A stretch of DNA of 64,000 nucleotides from JABMNT01 sp048262255 (lineage in GTDB: Bacteria; Pseudomonadota; Alphaproteobacteria; Rhodospirillales; Casp-alpha2), in NCBI GenBank assembly GCA_048262255.1, contig JBLXFH010000002.1, positions 990,632 through 1,054,631 on the forward strand, given 5' to 3'. The translations under genes were made by a program, and so were the position numbers. Of the stretch, positions 1 through 8,547 are shown in pieces (positions within the stretch are counted from its first letter, which is position 1; each line of letters opens with the position of its first letter). The notes under the pieces were generated by a model. The model saw only the letters and a program-made list of their open reading frames with translations, was not told where the DNA came from and did not search any database.

Positions 1-428
1 CAGAAAGAGCCCTTGCCCGGCTTGTCGATGATCGGCTCACCGGCTTCGGGATACAAATCGGGAATGATGTCCCAGCCCGGCTCGCCGCGCACCAGTATTT
101 TCCCGCACGGCCCCGGATCACCAATTCCCGCACCAATCTGGCGCGAGCGCCAACGCTTGTTTGCGGGCAGGTCGGAAAGATCCGGGCGGTGGCCTTCGCG
201 GGTATGAATGATATGATAGCCCTTTTCCCGCATGGCGGCGAGAACCCGTTTGATTGGCTCGATGGGGGCGCGGGTCAGTGACAGGTCATAACCCATGGCG
301 TCCACATAGCCGCCCACGCCACAGAAATCCGTCTGCATATCAATGATAACCAGAGCCGTATTCTCCGGACGCAGGTCGCCATTATAGGGCCATTTGTAGG
401 GGTCGGCGTCGATATAACGCTCAGGCAT
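1..428 (-). CDS. biuH: Biuret amidohydrolase, isochorismatase-like cysteine hydrolase (3' part outside window)
   Basis: Cytoplasmic hydrolase expected to convert biuret to allophanate and ammonia. Translating the minus strand from ATG 428 gives 142 residues that closely match remembered rhizobial BiuH: the start MPERYIDADPYKWPYNG, the strand VIIDMQTDFCGVGGYVDAMG with the catalytic Asp, the segment EGHRPDLSDLPANKRWRS, and DKPGKGSF near the cut, which carries the catalytic Lys. The nucleophilic Cys lies beyond the window edge. RutB-type ureidoacrylate hydrolases are relatives, but the N-terminus is BiuH-like. The start is one base after the formamidase stop, with an AAGGAGA ribosome site inside the amiF end, so the two genes are translationally linked. 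The upstream transporter suggests uptake and hydrolysis of small amide nitrogen sources. Confidence 0.85.
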   Translation of the reverse strand, partial: MPERYIDADPYKWPYNGDLRPENTALVIIDMQTDFCGVGGYVDAMGYDLSLTRAPIEPIKRVLAAMREKGYHIIHTREGHRPDLSDLPANKRWRSRQIGAGIGDPGPCGKILVRGEPGWDIIPDLYPEAGEPIIDKPGKGSF

Positions 429-429
429 T

Positions 430-1425
430 TCAGCTCTCCTTGAATTTTCGGTTTGGAACCGGGAACCCGCAGGACGTCCCATCCGTATATTTGACTTCGT
501 TCTCCCAGGGCAGACGATAAGTCCCATCCATCAAATCCTGCATATAGGTATAGGGGCAATCCTGAGCGCCGCCCTGTACGGCCACATAACCGCGGTGGCC
601 AAACTGGTAAATATTGTTCTCGACGCTCCAGTGGACACGGGCTTCGCGGACCAGATCGGGGCGCACTTCGGCAGTAATGATCTCGTCCGGACGACCGCCG
701 CCCTGGACGAGCACGGTTCCGTCAAAATTGACAATCATACCTTCGCCCATGGAATCGAAGGTGCCATCGGAGCCGCACATGCAGACATTGGCCGTGACCA
801 TCAGATTGCAAAAGGCGTTGGACTGGTTGGTGAATTTCCAGCTTTCGCGAATGGGTGCCGTATAACCCGCCGTGCGGATCATGATCTCGGCCCCCTTGTA
901 GGCACATTCACGGGCCATTTCCGGAAACATGCCATCGTGGCAAATGATTAGGGCAATTTTGCTGCCCTTCGGTCCGGTGCAGACCGGGATTCCCTGATCC
1001 CCCGGCTCCCACGGCTCGACCGGCACCCAGGGGTGCATTTTACGGTAATAGAGTTGCAGTTCACCCTTGTCGTCAATGATCAGGCCGCTGTTGTATGGAT
1101 AGCCGCCGGGGTTCAGCTCCATAATGGAGAAACAGCCCCAGATTACATTGTCCCGGCAGGCTTGTTTCAGGGCCGCCACTTCCGGGCCGTCCATTGTACA
1201 CATGATTTCCGGGTTGGTATCCATGGACAAGCCATGCAGGGCGTATTCCGGAAAGACAACCAAATCCATGGTCGGCAGGTTGCGCCGCGCCTTGGCGACC
1301 ATACGGACAACCTTGTCCGTCTGTTGTTTCAAATCTTCTGGCGTCTCAACCACAGGCAATTGCAACTGCACCATGCCCAGGACAACGCCTTCCGGTGATT
1401 TGTTCAGTCCACCAAGGCCACTCAT
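430..1425 (-). CDS. amiF: Formamidase
   Basis: Nitrilase-superfamily amidase hydrolysing formamide to formate and ammonia in the cytosol. The 331-residue product matches the AmiF family length (334 in Helicobacter) and pattern. The catalytic triad is visible as Glu60 in VVFPEYALHG, Lys129 in YYRKMHPW and Cys162 in LIICHDGMFPE. The conserved SVENNIYQFGHRGYVA and LPWE segments near the C-terminus also fit. ATG 1425 is preferred over ATG 1434: the AAGGA motif abuts the upstream ATG directly but lies about 9 bases from 1425. The gene lies 31 bases after the second permease gene and directly before biuH in one operon. Aliphatic amidase AmiE is the nearest alternative, but the N-terminus and C-terminus favour formamidase. 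Confidence 0.9.
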   Translation of the reverse strand: MSGLGGLNKSPEGVVLGMVQLQLPVVETPEDLKQQTDKVVRMVAKARRNLPTMDLVVFPEYALHGLSMDTNPEIMCTMDGPEVAALKQACRDNVIWGCFSIMELNPGGYPYNSGLIIDDKGELQLYYRKMHPWVPVEPWEPGDQGIPVCTGPKGSKIALIICHDGMFPEMARECAYKGAEIMIRTAGYTAPIRESWKFTNQSNAFCNLMVTANVCMCGSDGTFDSMGEGMIVNFDGTVLVQGGGRPDEIITAEVRPDLVREARVHWSVENNIYQFGHRGYVAVQGGAQDCPYTYMQDLMDGTYRLPWENEVKYTDGTSCGFPVPNRKFKES

Positions 1426-1456
1426 GCTCCACATCCTTTGTTCTCAAAAATAATCA

Positions 1457-2380
1457 TCATTTGACGCTCAGTTCTCCCGGCGCGTCCTTCAGGCTGCCGC
1501 TTGCCGAGGACGTAAAAATCATAATCCCCAACGTCAGAATGTAGGGGGCGGCATAAAACAGGTAATAACCCTGATTAATGCCCACCGATTGCAAGGCCGG
1601 GCCCAGCGCACCGGCGCCACCAAACAGCAATGAGGCCCACAAACATTTAACCGGATCCCAGCGCGCAAAGATCACCAGCGCCACCGCCATCAACCCCTGC
1701 CCGCTGGACAAACCTTCATTCCAGCTACCGGGGTAATAGAGCGACAGAAAAGAGCCGCCGACACCGGCCAGAAACCCACCGGCGGCCGTTGCAAAAAACC
1801 GCACGGCATTGACCGAATAGCCCATGGAGCGCGCCGCATCGGCGCTGTCACCAACCATGCGGATGATCAGCCCCCAACGTGTGTTGTTCAGTCCCCACAG
1901 CAAGGCCGGAGCCAACACCAGCCCAACAAGAAACAAGACGTTGATCTGCAGGGCGGCTCTTACCTGCTGGCTGTCGCTCCACCAGCCGAAATCAATGGCG
2001 GGTAAATTGGGGGCCGTTGGCTGCACAAAAGGTTTGCCGAGATAAAAGGCGAGGCCTGTGCCCAGCAGCATCACGGCAATACCGACGGCAATGTGATTGA
2101 CCCGGGGCAAACCGCAGGCCAGCGCATGCAACCCGCCCAGAATTGCCCCCGTACATCCTGCGGCGAAAACACCCAGCCATGGACTGCCCGTCAGAAAGGA
2201 AACGCCATACCCGGTCATCGCCCCCATCACCAGATTGCCTTCAAGGCCCAGGTTCACCCGGCCGCTACGCTCCGTCAGGCATTCGCCCATACTGACGAAC
2301 AGAAACGGCGTACTGACGCGAATGGCCCCGGCAATGATCGCCAGCGGCACACCCCATAATCCAAGCCCACCGTCAGACAT
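1457..2380 (-). CDS. ABC transporter permease, BMP/nucleoside-type (second permease)
   Basis: Inner-membrane subunit of an ABC importer paired with a BMP-family binding protein, in the BPD_transp_2 fold used for nucleosides, sugars and purine-like solutes. The 307-residue protein is almost wholly hydrophobic, with 8-9 membrane spans. It carries the family signature SGRVNLGLEGNLVMGA near residue 40 and a conserved SMGY...VRFFATAAGGFLAG loop that would contact the ATPase. Its start overlaps the end of the first permease by 8 bases and has an AAGGAG site about 9 bases upstream. No ATPase gene is in view; it may lie beyond biuH, left of the window. The substrate is unknown. The adjacent amidases suggest urea, formamide or biuret-like compounds. 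Confidence 0.85.
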   Translation of the reverse strand: MSDGGLGLWGVPLAIIAGAIRVSTPFLFVSMGECLTERSGRVNLGLEGNLVMGAMTGYGVSFLTGSPWLGVFAAGCTGAILGGLHALACGLPRVNHIAVGIAVMLLGTGLAFYLGKPFVQPTAPNLPAIDFGWWSDSQQVRAALQINVLFLVGLVLAPALLWGLNNTRWGLIIRMVGDSADAARSMGYSVNAVRFFATAAGGFLAGVGGSFLSLYYPGSWNEGLSSGQGLMAVALVIFARWDPVKCLWASLLFGGAGALGPALQSVGINQGYYLFYAAPYILTLGIMIFTSSASGSLKDAPGELSVK

Positions 2381-3431
2381 TGGCCGCGGCTCCTTGCGGT
2401 TTGAACAGTTTCAGACGGCCCTGCAGGGTCTCGAATGTCAGCAGAACGAAGAAGATCAAACCCTGCAAGACCTGAACCGAGGCGTCCGGCAGATCGAGGC
2501 GGCGTTGCAGCAGGCCGCCGCTCGCTTCAATGCCGCCAAACAGGATGGCAACAGGGATGATCGCCAGCGGATTGTGGCGCGCCAGAAAGGCCACCAGAAT
2601 GGCGGTGAAACCGTACCCCGCAGCAATGGAGGCATTGGCCTGCCCATGAACGGCAGCAACCTCAACCATTCCGGCCAGCCCCGCCGCCGCACCACCGATG
2701 GCAAAGGTTATAACCGTCAGCGGGCCAACGTTCAGACCGACCATCTTGGCGGCACGCACGTTGCCACCTGTCATGCGGGCGGCAAAACCGAACGTCGTGT
2801 GAAAGATCAGGATATAGGAGACAATGCAGAAAATTATTCCAAAAACCAATCCCCAGTGCACGTCCATACCGGGGATAGAGCCGATCATCAGGCTGTCGGG
2901 CAATGGGAGGGTTGAGGGTTTGTTGAGGCTGGCCGGATCGCGCATGGGCCCTTCAACGATATGGTTGAAGACGGCCACCGCAATGTAAGTCAGCAGCAAT
3001 GTAGAGATGGTTTCGTTGACACCCCGGTAATGGCGCAAATAGCCGGCAAAACCGATCAACAGGCCGCCGCCAATCATTCCCGCAACGGCCATGCCCAGTT
3101 GTGATAAAATCGGGTAGGCCGACGGCAGAACCAATCCGGCCGCTGCCCCTGCCAGACCGCCGACGACCAAAGCCCCCTCGCCGCCGATCACCACCATGCC
3201 CATTTGTGCCGGAAGCGCCGTGCACAAAGCAGCCAGCACCAATGGGGCTGCTCGCAACAAGGTATTCTGCCAGGAGAACCAGGTTCCAAACGCACCCCGG
3301 TACATTAGGTAATAAACCTCAAGCGGATCAACACCGGCGACGGCGACGAAGATGCCGAACAGCACCATCGCCATGCCGATCGCCATCAGGGGTATGGCCA
3401 GGGCTTCCATGCCTTTTTTAAGTCTGACCAT
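2373..3431 (-). CDS. ABC transporter permease, BMP/nucleoside-type (first permease)
   Basis: First membrane subunit of the same importer (352 residues). It has about nine hydrophobic spans and the family motif ALPAQMGMVVIGGEGALVVGG near residue 75, followed by YRGVNETISTLLLTYIA, both typical of YufP-like permeases. ATG 3431 (MVRLKKGMEAL) is chosen because an AGGGGA site lies just upstream; the longer open frame back to 3572 runs into the binding-protein gene and gives implausible N-terminal sequence. It follows the binding-protein gene by 43 bases. Confidence 0.88.
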   Translation of the reverse strand: MVRLKKGMEALAIPLMAIGMAMVLFGIFVAVAGVDPLEVYYLMYRGAFGTWFSWQNTLLRAAPLVLAALCTALPAQMGMVVIGGEGALVVGGLAGAAAGLVLPSAYPILSQLGMAVAGMIGGGLLIGFAGYLRHYRGVNETISTLLLTYIAVAVFNHIVEGPMRDPASLNKPSTLPLPDSLMIGSIPGMDVHWGLVFGIIFCIVSYILIFHTTFGFAARMTGGNVRAAKMVGLNVGPLTVITFAIGGAAAGLAGMVEVAAVHGQANASIAAGYGFTAILVAFLARHNPLAIIPVAILFGGIEASGGLLQRRLDLPDASVQVLQGLIFFVLLTFETLQGRLKLFKPQGAAANV

Positions 3432-3474
3432 AACGTCCCCTGCAGCAAAGGTTGATCCCCATGAAGGGCATGCG

Positions 3475-4599
3475 TTACGACTTGACCGAACCGATGACGC
3501 CTTCCACCAGATAGCCCATCTTTTCCAGCTCGATGTTGGTCTGCTCCAGACCCGAACCGGCCGGGATGACAACGCCGCCCGTATTGTCTTTCAGGCCACC
3601 CTTGTAGAGAACCACATCGCCTTTCATGAACTCTGCCTTAACAGCATCGGCGTTCTTGCGGGCTTCGGCGGAAACCGCCGGGCCATAGGCAGACGTCTTG
3701 ACGATGGCTTCCTTGAGACCGCCGCGCACGATATTGGGGATCGGGGTTCCGGCCATGAAATCGGTGACCAGCTTGGTATAGGTAGCCGGCCAGTCCCACT
3801 CGGCACCGGTCAGATACATATCCGGCGCCAGCGGTGCTTGCGATGCATGATAACCGCACAGATACATGCCGCGCTTGGCACCGGTTTCCATGACCACCTT
3901 CGGACCATCCACATGACAGGTAACGACATCGGCACCCTGATCGGCGAGGCTGTTGGTGGCTTCGGCTTCCTTGACCGGCATCGACCATTCGCCGGTGAAG
4001 ATCACTTGTGTCGTGATCGTCGGATCAACGGAACGCGCGCCCAATGTAAAGGCGTTGATGTTGCGCAGGACCTGCGGGATTGGCTTGGCCGCCACGAACC
4101 CGAGTTTTTTGGACTTCGTTGCATAGGCCGCAACAATACCTGAAAGATACTGGGCCTCATCAATATAACCGAAATAACTATGGGCGTTTTTCGGATGATC
4201 GCTGCCCCACAGACCACCGGAATGCAGGAAGGAAACGTCTTTGTATTTCTCGGCCAGTTTCAGGATATGCGGGTTGTAATACCCAAAGGACGTCGGAAAC
4301 AGCAGACTCGCGCCATCCAGATTGATCATGCTTTCCATGGTTTTCTGCACAGCCACGGTTTCCGGCACGTTTTCTTCCTCAACCACGGTGACACCGTCCA
4401 TTTTCTTGACGGCAGCCGCACCTTCCGCATGAGCCTGATTGTAACCGAAGTCATCGCGAGGGCCGACGTAGACAAAACCAACGGTGAGGTTGGCAGCCTT
4501 GGCGTGACGGAAGGGCGATGCGGCAACCGCGCCGGCAGCCCCGACAGCGGCAACACCGCTCAAGAAACGGCGGCGATTGAGGGAATAGATATTGGACAT
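3475..4599 (-). CDS. BMP-family ABC transporter substrate-binding protein, Tat-exported
   Basis: Periplasmic solute receptor of the importer (374 residues). The N-terminus MSNIYSLNRRRFLSGVAAVG is a twin-arginine signal with probable cleavage after HAKA. The mature part begins NLTVGFVYVGPRDDFGYN, the classical start of the BMP/Med fold. Further family features are FGYIDEAQYLSGIVAAYAT and DVVTCHVDGPKV. The start at 4599 is supported by an AGGAG site 8 bases upstream. It is the first gene of the minus-strand operon with two permeases, formamidase and biuret hydrolase. Family members bind nucleosides or purine-like ligands. Given the hydrolases, a urea-derivative ligand is my inference. Confidence 0.9.
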   Translation of the reverse strand: MSNIYSLNRRRFLSGVAAVGAAGAVAASPFRHAKAANLTVGFVYVGPRDDFGYNQAHAEGAAAVKKMDGVTVVEEENVPETVAVQKTMESMINLDGASLLFPTSFGYYNPHILKLAEKYKDVSFLHSGGLWGSDHPKNAHSYFGYIDEAQYLSGIVAAYATKSKKLGFVAAKPIPQVLRNINAFTLGARSVDPTITTQVIFTGEWSMPVKEAEATNSLADQGADVVTCHVDGPKVVMETGAKRGMYLCGYHASQAPLAPDMYLTGAEWDWPATYTKLVTDFMAGTPIPNIVRGGLKEAIVKTSAYGPAVSAEARKNADAVKAEFMKGDVVLYKGGLKDNTGGVVIPAGSGLEQTNIELEKMGYLVEGVIGSVKS

Positions 4600-4730
4600 A
4601 GTGTATCTCCTGATTTGCGTTATCGGCTCGATTGAGATGCCTGAAATTCGGCGGATACTTAAAGTTCTCCTGCCTGTCACTAAATCAGAAAGTAATGCGT
4701 CGAAATACTGCTATTATTGGCTCATAGCGC

Positions 4731-4743
4731 TGCAATTATTGCA
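4731..4743. promoter_or_regulatory. Short perfect palindrome in divergent intergenic region
   Basis: TGCAATTATTGCA is a perfect inverted repeat between the divergent BMP operon and pentapeptide-repeat gene (gap 4600-4931). The size suits an operator, but no regulator gene is adjacent, so the function is a guess. A TTGACA hexamer at 4795-4800, facing the plus strand, could be the -35 of the pentapeptide gene. Confidence 0.3.
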
Positions 4744-4931
4744 CCATTTATAGATATCCCTTTGAAATAAAACCCTTATAAAGGAAGCTCATTGACAAGC
4801 TTTGTAAGAAAATAATCCGATTTTTACCCAAAAGGCGGATGACGCCACAAAGTGGGGATGTCCCCACCAGATTAAACATGACATTTTCTCCTCTTCTCCT
4901 TAGAAAAATGGGCCAGAAAGAGGATGCGGCC

Positions 4932-5534
4932 ATGCGACTTGGTGTTTTATTTTTGATCATTGCTATAGAGGCGTTTATTGCATCTTGTGTACCCGTGAAA
5001 TCGCTTCCCGCCGGGATTCAGGCCCGCGGGCTCGATAACGGTCGAAACAGGGCTTACAGCTCCCATCTTTCACAGAACCTACAAGGCGCGAACTTCGCCC
5101 AAGCCTATTTATACAACGCTGATCTGGCAGGTGCGTTTATGCCCGGTGCAAATCTGAGTGAGGCTGAAATGCAGACATCTGATCTCAGCAACGCGCATCT
5201 CCGCCTGGCAAATCTGCGTGATGCAAATTTAAAATATGCCAATTTGTTTTCGGTCGATTTGACCAATGCAGATTTGCGTGGCGCAAACCTGGCCTATACA
5301 AAACTGATGGGCGCCGAGTTCAAAAACGCAAAACTGAAAAACGCAAACTTCAGCGGGGCCGATTTAAGGGGCGCCCATCTGGAAGGAGCAGATCTTAGTG
5401 GCGTCAACCTGAAGGATGCCAATCTGGCGGATTCGCATCTGCGCGGCGTTGTCGGCCTGACATGCCCACAGATCATGCTGACCAGGAAATGGGAACTCGC
5501 TTTTCGGGATGATGAGCTGTCCTGCGGCAAATAG
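4932..5534 (+). CDS. Pentapeptide-repeat lipoprotein
   Basis: Predicted outer-envelope lipoprotein of 200 residues. MRLGVLFLIIAIEAFIASC is a type II signal with lipobox IASC. From about residue 50 to 175 the chain follows the A(D/N)LXX pentapeptide pattern (NLQGANFAQAYLYNADLAGA and so on), which folds as a right-handed quadrilateral beta helix. The C-terminus CPQIMLTRKWELAFRDDELSCG resembles the cap seen in similar alphaproteobacterial proteins. ATG 4932 is chosen for its AGAGGA site and the lipoprotein signal; two upstream in-frame ATGs lack both. It stands alone between two minus-strand operons. The function is unknown; scaffold or protein-binding roles are typical. Confidence 0.75.
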   Translation: MRLGVLFLIIAIEAFIASCVPVKSLPAGIQARGLDNGRNRAYSSHLSQNLQGANFAQAYLYNADLAGAFMPGANLSEAEMQTSDLSNAHLRLANLRDANLKYANLFSVDLTNADLRGANLAYTKLMGAEFKNAKLKNANFSGADLRGAHLEGADLSGVNLKDANLADSHLRGVVGLTCPQIMLTRKWELAFRDDELSCGK

Positions 5535-5619
5535 CCACACAAGGCCTTCTCCGGCTCAGCTTCGCCCGATTGTCGAGCTGAAATGACATTCTTTTCATCA
5601 ACGGTCAAAACCTTAGCGC

Positions 5620-6564
5620 TTATTTCGGCAGGGCCAGAAAGGTGCCGTTATTGCGCCGGGTCACTTCGCGCATGAGTGTGCCAAACCGGCCTGTCGAATA
5701 ATTCGATATAAAGCCTACGGCGTGAACCTTGGCCAGCTTGGCTCCGGTTACCCGGTTTGTGTTCAGATTAACTAGGGCATTGATCACCGGGTCGTAAGAA
5801 GACCCGCTGTATTCATCACCGAAGATATAGATGGACAGTTTGATATTGGGTTTCGCATATCGACGCAAAGCAACCTCAAGCCCCTCGACCGGGCTGCTGT
5901 TGGAAACACTTTTCCAGGTGCGGAAAAGATCGATGACGTTTTTCCGGCGGCTCGGCGTGTCGGGAATCCATCTGCCTTCATAGGCCGAAACAATATGTGC
6001 GCCGTTATCATTGAGGATTTGAAAGCCCTTGATTTGCGGATGAATGGTGAGAACGTTCACCACCTCCGTCACCACCCGGTCCCAGATTTCCTGCATGCTG
6101 CCTGATGTGTCGACAATAAAGACCACATAATCGCTATCGACGGGTATGCCGCCGACCTCCTCATCGCGGGTTTTCGCGGTGGCCTGCGAGATGGCGGAAC
6201 GCGACAGCGACGACTGCACAAGTTCCAGTCCTGAAATTCTGGCTTGCTGCTGCTCGATGGTTTGAGCTGTTGCGTTGAGCGCACTCTCGGTCGTCCGGTT
6301 CTGCATCTGAAGCCTTTGCAGCAGCCGGGTGCTTTCAGCGCGGCGGCTCTGTTCTGTCGCCAGTTGTTTTTTCAGGCTTTCAACCGTTGTTTCGGTACTC
6401 AGGACCTGGCTCAGGAACTCCTTTACGGGCCCAGCCGTATCCTGGGCCGGGTCGGGCTGCTGCTTTGAAATCAGGACCAGCAGGACAACTGCGCCAAAGC
6501 CGCAGGAAATGATATCCAGAAACGACAGGCTGAAGATTTCAAGCGACCGCTTTTTCTGTTTCAT
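5620..6564 (-). CDS. Membrane-anchored VWA-domain protein (last gene of envelope operon)
   Basis: A 314-residue single-pass protein. Residues 12-34 contain FLDIISCGFGAVVLLVLI, a span with an Asp near its cytoplasmic end, as in ExbD/TolR stator anchors. Residues about 50-125 are a Gln/Arg-rich coiled coil. From about 145 a von Willebrand A domain begins, with an intact MIDAS DTSGS motif at about 151-155 and a downstream IFGDEYSG segment. The domain should be periplasmic. Its ATG overlaps the preceding VWA gene's stop (ATGA). The neighbouring MotA/TolQ/ExbB-type gene supports a stator-like complex; its partner and cargo are unknown. Confidence 0.75.
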   Translation of the reverse strand: MKQKKRSLEIFSLSFLDIISCGFGAVVLLVLISKQQPDPAQDTAGPVKEFLSQVLSTETTVESLKKQLATEQSRRAESTRLLQRLQMQNRTTESALNATAQTIEQQQARISGLELVQSSLSRSAISQATAKTRDEEVGGIPVDSDYVVFIVDTSGSMQEIWDRVVTEVVNVLTIHPQIKGFQILNDNGAHIVSAYEGRWIPDTPSRRKNVIDLFRTWKSVSNSSPVEGLEVALRRYAKPNIKLSIYIFGDEYSGSSYDPVINALVNLNTNRVTGAKLAKVHAVGFISNYSTGRFGTLMREVTRRNNGTFLALPK

Positions 6565-7625
6565 GGCCAGCTCACTGCCGGGCTAATCAAAAGCCCGCCC
6601 GTGGTCGAAGTCCAGGACCAGTAGGCGACAGAGGCCTGCGGGTCACCTTCAATGGGCAGCAACACCACATTCACCGGCACCCCGGGCCTGAAGGACGTTG
6701 ACTGGACGGTATGGTTAAACAACTTCAGGCGGCATTCGCCGGAGATAGTGCTGGCCTGCCCCCAGAGCGCACTGCAACTGGCGAACGGATTGAGGCTCTT
6801 GTAATTGGAGTCTCCCTGCGTTGGCAGACCATCGGTAACCACATAGACATCAGACGGATTAGCGGCTTTCATTAACTTCAGCCCGGCCTGCAGATCGGTT
6901 GCGCCACTCGGCACCAGCCCATCCATATCACCAAGAATATCCCCAAGCCCTTTGTTGTCTGTGGCACCCACCCAGCCATCCGGCCCCAGCGTTTGGGTCT
7001 GATCGTTATAGGCGATCACCTTCACGGAACTCGATTTCGGTAGGCGCGCCAGAAGCCACTGGCCGATGCGTTTTGTACGTTGCCATTTAGGCCCGGCCTG
7101 TTTGTCCGTATCCGAACTGTTTTTCCGGCGGATGACATCAATCAGCACTTCATCCGTCATCGATGCGCTGCTATCGATCAGAATGCCGATTTTCCGGCCC
7201 TCCACCTTCAGGCCCATCACATAGGTTTCCTCACCCACCCCAGAATTTTCGATGACATCCGAAACCTCGGCAACCTCTGTGCGTTCGATCTCGGCCTGCT
7301 GTCGGGCGAGCTGCGCCTGTTGATCCGCCGCTTCACGTTGCCGCACGGCCAGGTCTTTCTGGCTTTGGGTCAAGGTTTGCTTGGCCTTGTCGGCATTGCT
7401 CTCTACCCGCATCCGATCAGCCATGGCACGGGCAATCTGCTGGCTCAGCGTATCTTCTGCAGCGCGGAGCTCCGCCAGTTCTTGTTCCAGCGCATCCACC
7501 TCGGGGTGAGCCACATCAACCTTGTGCTTGACCAGCATGAAGACAAGGATAATCGCACCCAGCCCACAGGACATGATGTCGAGGAAGGCGATATTGAATC
7601 CTTCAGTTGTGCGTTTGGGTCTCAG
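6561..7625 (-). CDS. Membrane-anchored VWA-domain protein, probable CTG start
   Basis: Paralogue-like partner of the following VWA gene: an N-terminal span (FLDIMSCGLGAIILVFML), a coiled coil around residues 45-115, then a VWA domain with a DSSAS MIDAS motif and a VVTDGLPTQGDS segment. The first ATG in frame (7574) falls inside the FLDIM span and would delete the conserved Asp. An in-frame stop immediately precedes the frame, and no ATG, GTG or TTG lies between it and 7574. A CTG at 7625 overlaps the upstream stop as CTGA, mirroring the ATGA coupling seen elsewhere in this operon, and restores the N-terminus RLRPKRTTEGFNIAFLD. CTG initiation is therefore inferred. If it is wrong, the protein starts at 7574. 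Confidence 0.7.
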   Translation of the reverse strand: MRPKRTTEGFNIAFLDIMSCGLGAIILVFMLVKHKVDVAHPEVDALEQELAELRAAEDTLSQQIARAMADRMRVESNADKAKQTLTQSQKDLAVRQREAADQQAQLARQQAEIERTEVAEVSDVIENSGVGEETYVMGLKVEGRKIGILIDSSASMTDEVLIDVIRRKNSSDTDKQAGPKWQRTKRIGQWLLARLPKSSSVKVIAYNDQTQTLGPDGWVGATDNKGLGDILGDMDGLVPSGATDLQAGLKLMKAANPSDVYVVTDGLPTQGDSNYKSLNPFASCSALWGQASTISGECRLKLFNHTVQSTSFRPGVPVNVVLLPIEGDPQASVAYWSWTSTTGGLLISPAVSWP

Positions 7626-8389
7626 TCGCGGCCTACCTTGCTAATGCGTGTCAGTAAAAACGATTCACAATAATCCTGGGTGCCGACAACCAGACCGTCC
7701 TGCAGGCGCTGCAACTGGTGCAGCAACAGCATCAAAAAGATGCTGATCAGCAAGGCAACAAGGGTCGAGTTGAAAGCGACGCCCAGACTGTCCGTCATCC
7801 CGGCGATATCTCCGGCCAGCGCCTGATCCGCCTGTGACAGGGCCTGACCGATACCGCGCACCGTGCCGATAAAACCGATTGACGGGATCGCCCAGATCAC
7901 ATAACGGATCATCGAGTTTTCCGCTTCCTGCTTGATGGCCAGCGCCTCGACGGCGGAAATAATCGCGTCCGATGTATTCTGCACATCCTGCGTGATGATG
8001 AACCGGCGCAGGCTGCCCCTGAGGATGCGCACCAACGGCGTTTCGCGTATTTTCTCCGGCAATTCTTCAAAGGAATGCAGAACCGAAGTCAGGCTGGCGT
8101 CTTCACTTTCTGAACCTTCCAGCAGGTCGACATCAAACAGGTAACGGTCCTTGAGGATGACATAACATTTCCCGGCAATGGAAAAGGTCCCCCACAGCAT
8201 CAGGATAAAACAAAGCTCCTGCTCATAATCCTTAAGAATAACCACCGGTATCCGGGGTGATGACAGACCGGCCTGTCGCGCAAGATCAATGGCCAGGCTG
8301 GCTTCCGGCCGGATATATCCGATATAGACCAGATGCACGGCAAGAATGGAAAAAGCGAGGGTTAGAAAAGGCGGAAGCAAACGCATCAT
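7622..8389 (-). CDS. MotA/TolQ/ExbB-type proton channel family protein
   Basis: A 255-residue inner-membrane protein with about four spans: near residues 5-25 and 62-85, then the characteristic pair AIPSIGFIGTVRGIGQAL and GVAFNSTLVALLISIFL in the C-terminal half. These last segments are the MotA_ExbB signature of ion-driven stators. In known systems such proteins form a pentamer around a dimer of ExbD/TolR/MotB anchors. Here the two downstream VWA proteins carry the only ExbD-like anchors in the operon, so they are the likely partners. The start is ATG ATG at 8389/8386, just after the stop of the small upstream gene; the ribosome site is weak, suggesting translational coupling. Confidence 0.78.
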   Translation of the reverse strand: MMRLLPPFLTLAFSILAVHLVYIGYIRPEASLAIDLARQAGLSSPRIPVVILKDYEQELCFILMLWGTFSIAGKCYVILKDRYLFDVDLLEGSESEDASLTSVLHSFEELPEKIRETPLVRILRGSLRRFIITQDVQNTSDAIISAVEALAIKQEAENSMIRYVIWAIPSIGFIGTVRGIGQALSQADQALAGDIAGMTDSLGVAFNSTLVALLISIFLMLLLHQLQRLQDGLVVGTQDYCESFLLTRISKVGRD

Positions 8390-8390
8390 G

Positions 8391-8537
8391 TCAGATATCC
8401 ACGGGGAAAGAGGCAGGTGAATTGAGGTTAAAAGCGCTGTTTGACTGGGCGATGGCAAGGGTCGCAACGGTCGCGACAAACAGGGCGCAGACGGTAAAAA
8501 TCAATACGGGATGTTTATAAGGGAATTTCTTTTTCAT
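8391..8537 (-). CDS. Small single-span membrane protein
   Basis: A 48-residue protein starting MKKKFPYKHPVLIFTVCALF with a good GAGGAGA ribosome site 5-6 bases upstream of ATG 8537. It has a basic N-terminus, one hydrophobic segment (residues 11-30) ending ATLAIAQ, which could be a cleavable signal, and a short polar tail. It sits 10 bases after the PEGA/FGE gene and one base before the MotA/TolQ-type gene, so it is cotranscribed and probably a small subunit of the same complex. I do not recognise a family. The longer frame to 8594 is rejected because it overlaps the previous gene and lacks a ribosome site. Confidence 0.6.
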   Translation of the reverse strand: MKKKFPYKHPVLIFTVCALFVATVATLAIAQSNSAFNLNSPASFPVDI

Positions 8538-8547
8538 GCGGCTCTCC

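Noticed and set aside
2097..2915. A 272-codon plus-strand frame opposite the permease genes
   Set aside because: Composition is Arg/Pro-rich and it overlaps two well supported membrane-protein genes.
5535..5600. Inverted repeat TCAGCT/AGCTGA after the pentapeptide gene as terminator
   Set aside because: No T-run follows and the loop is long, so the evidence is too weak to call.
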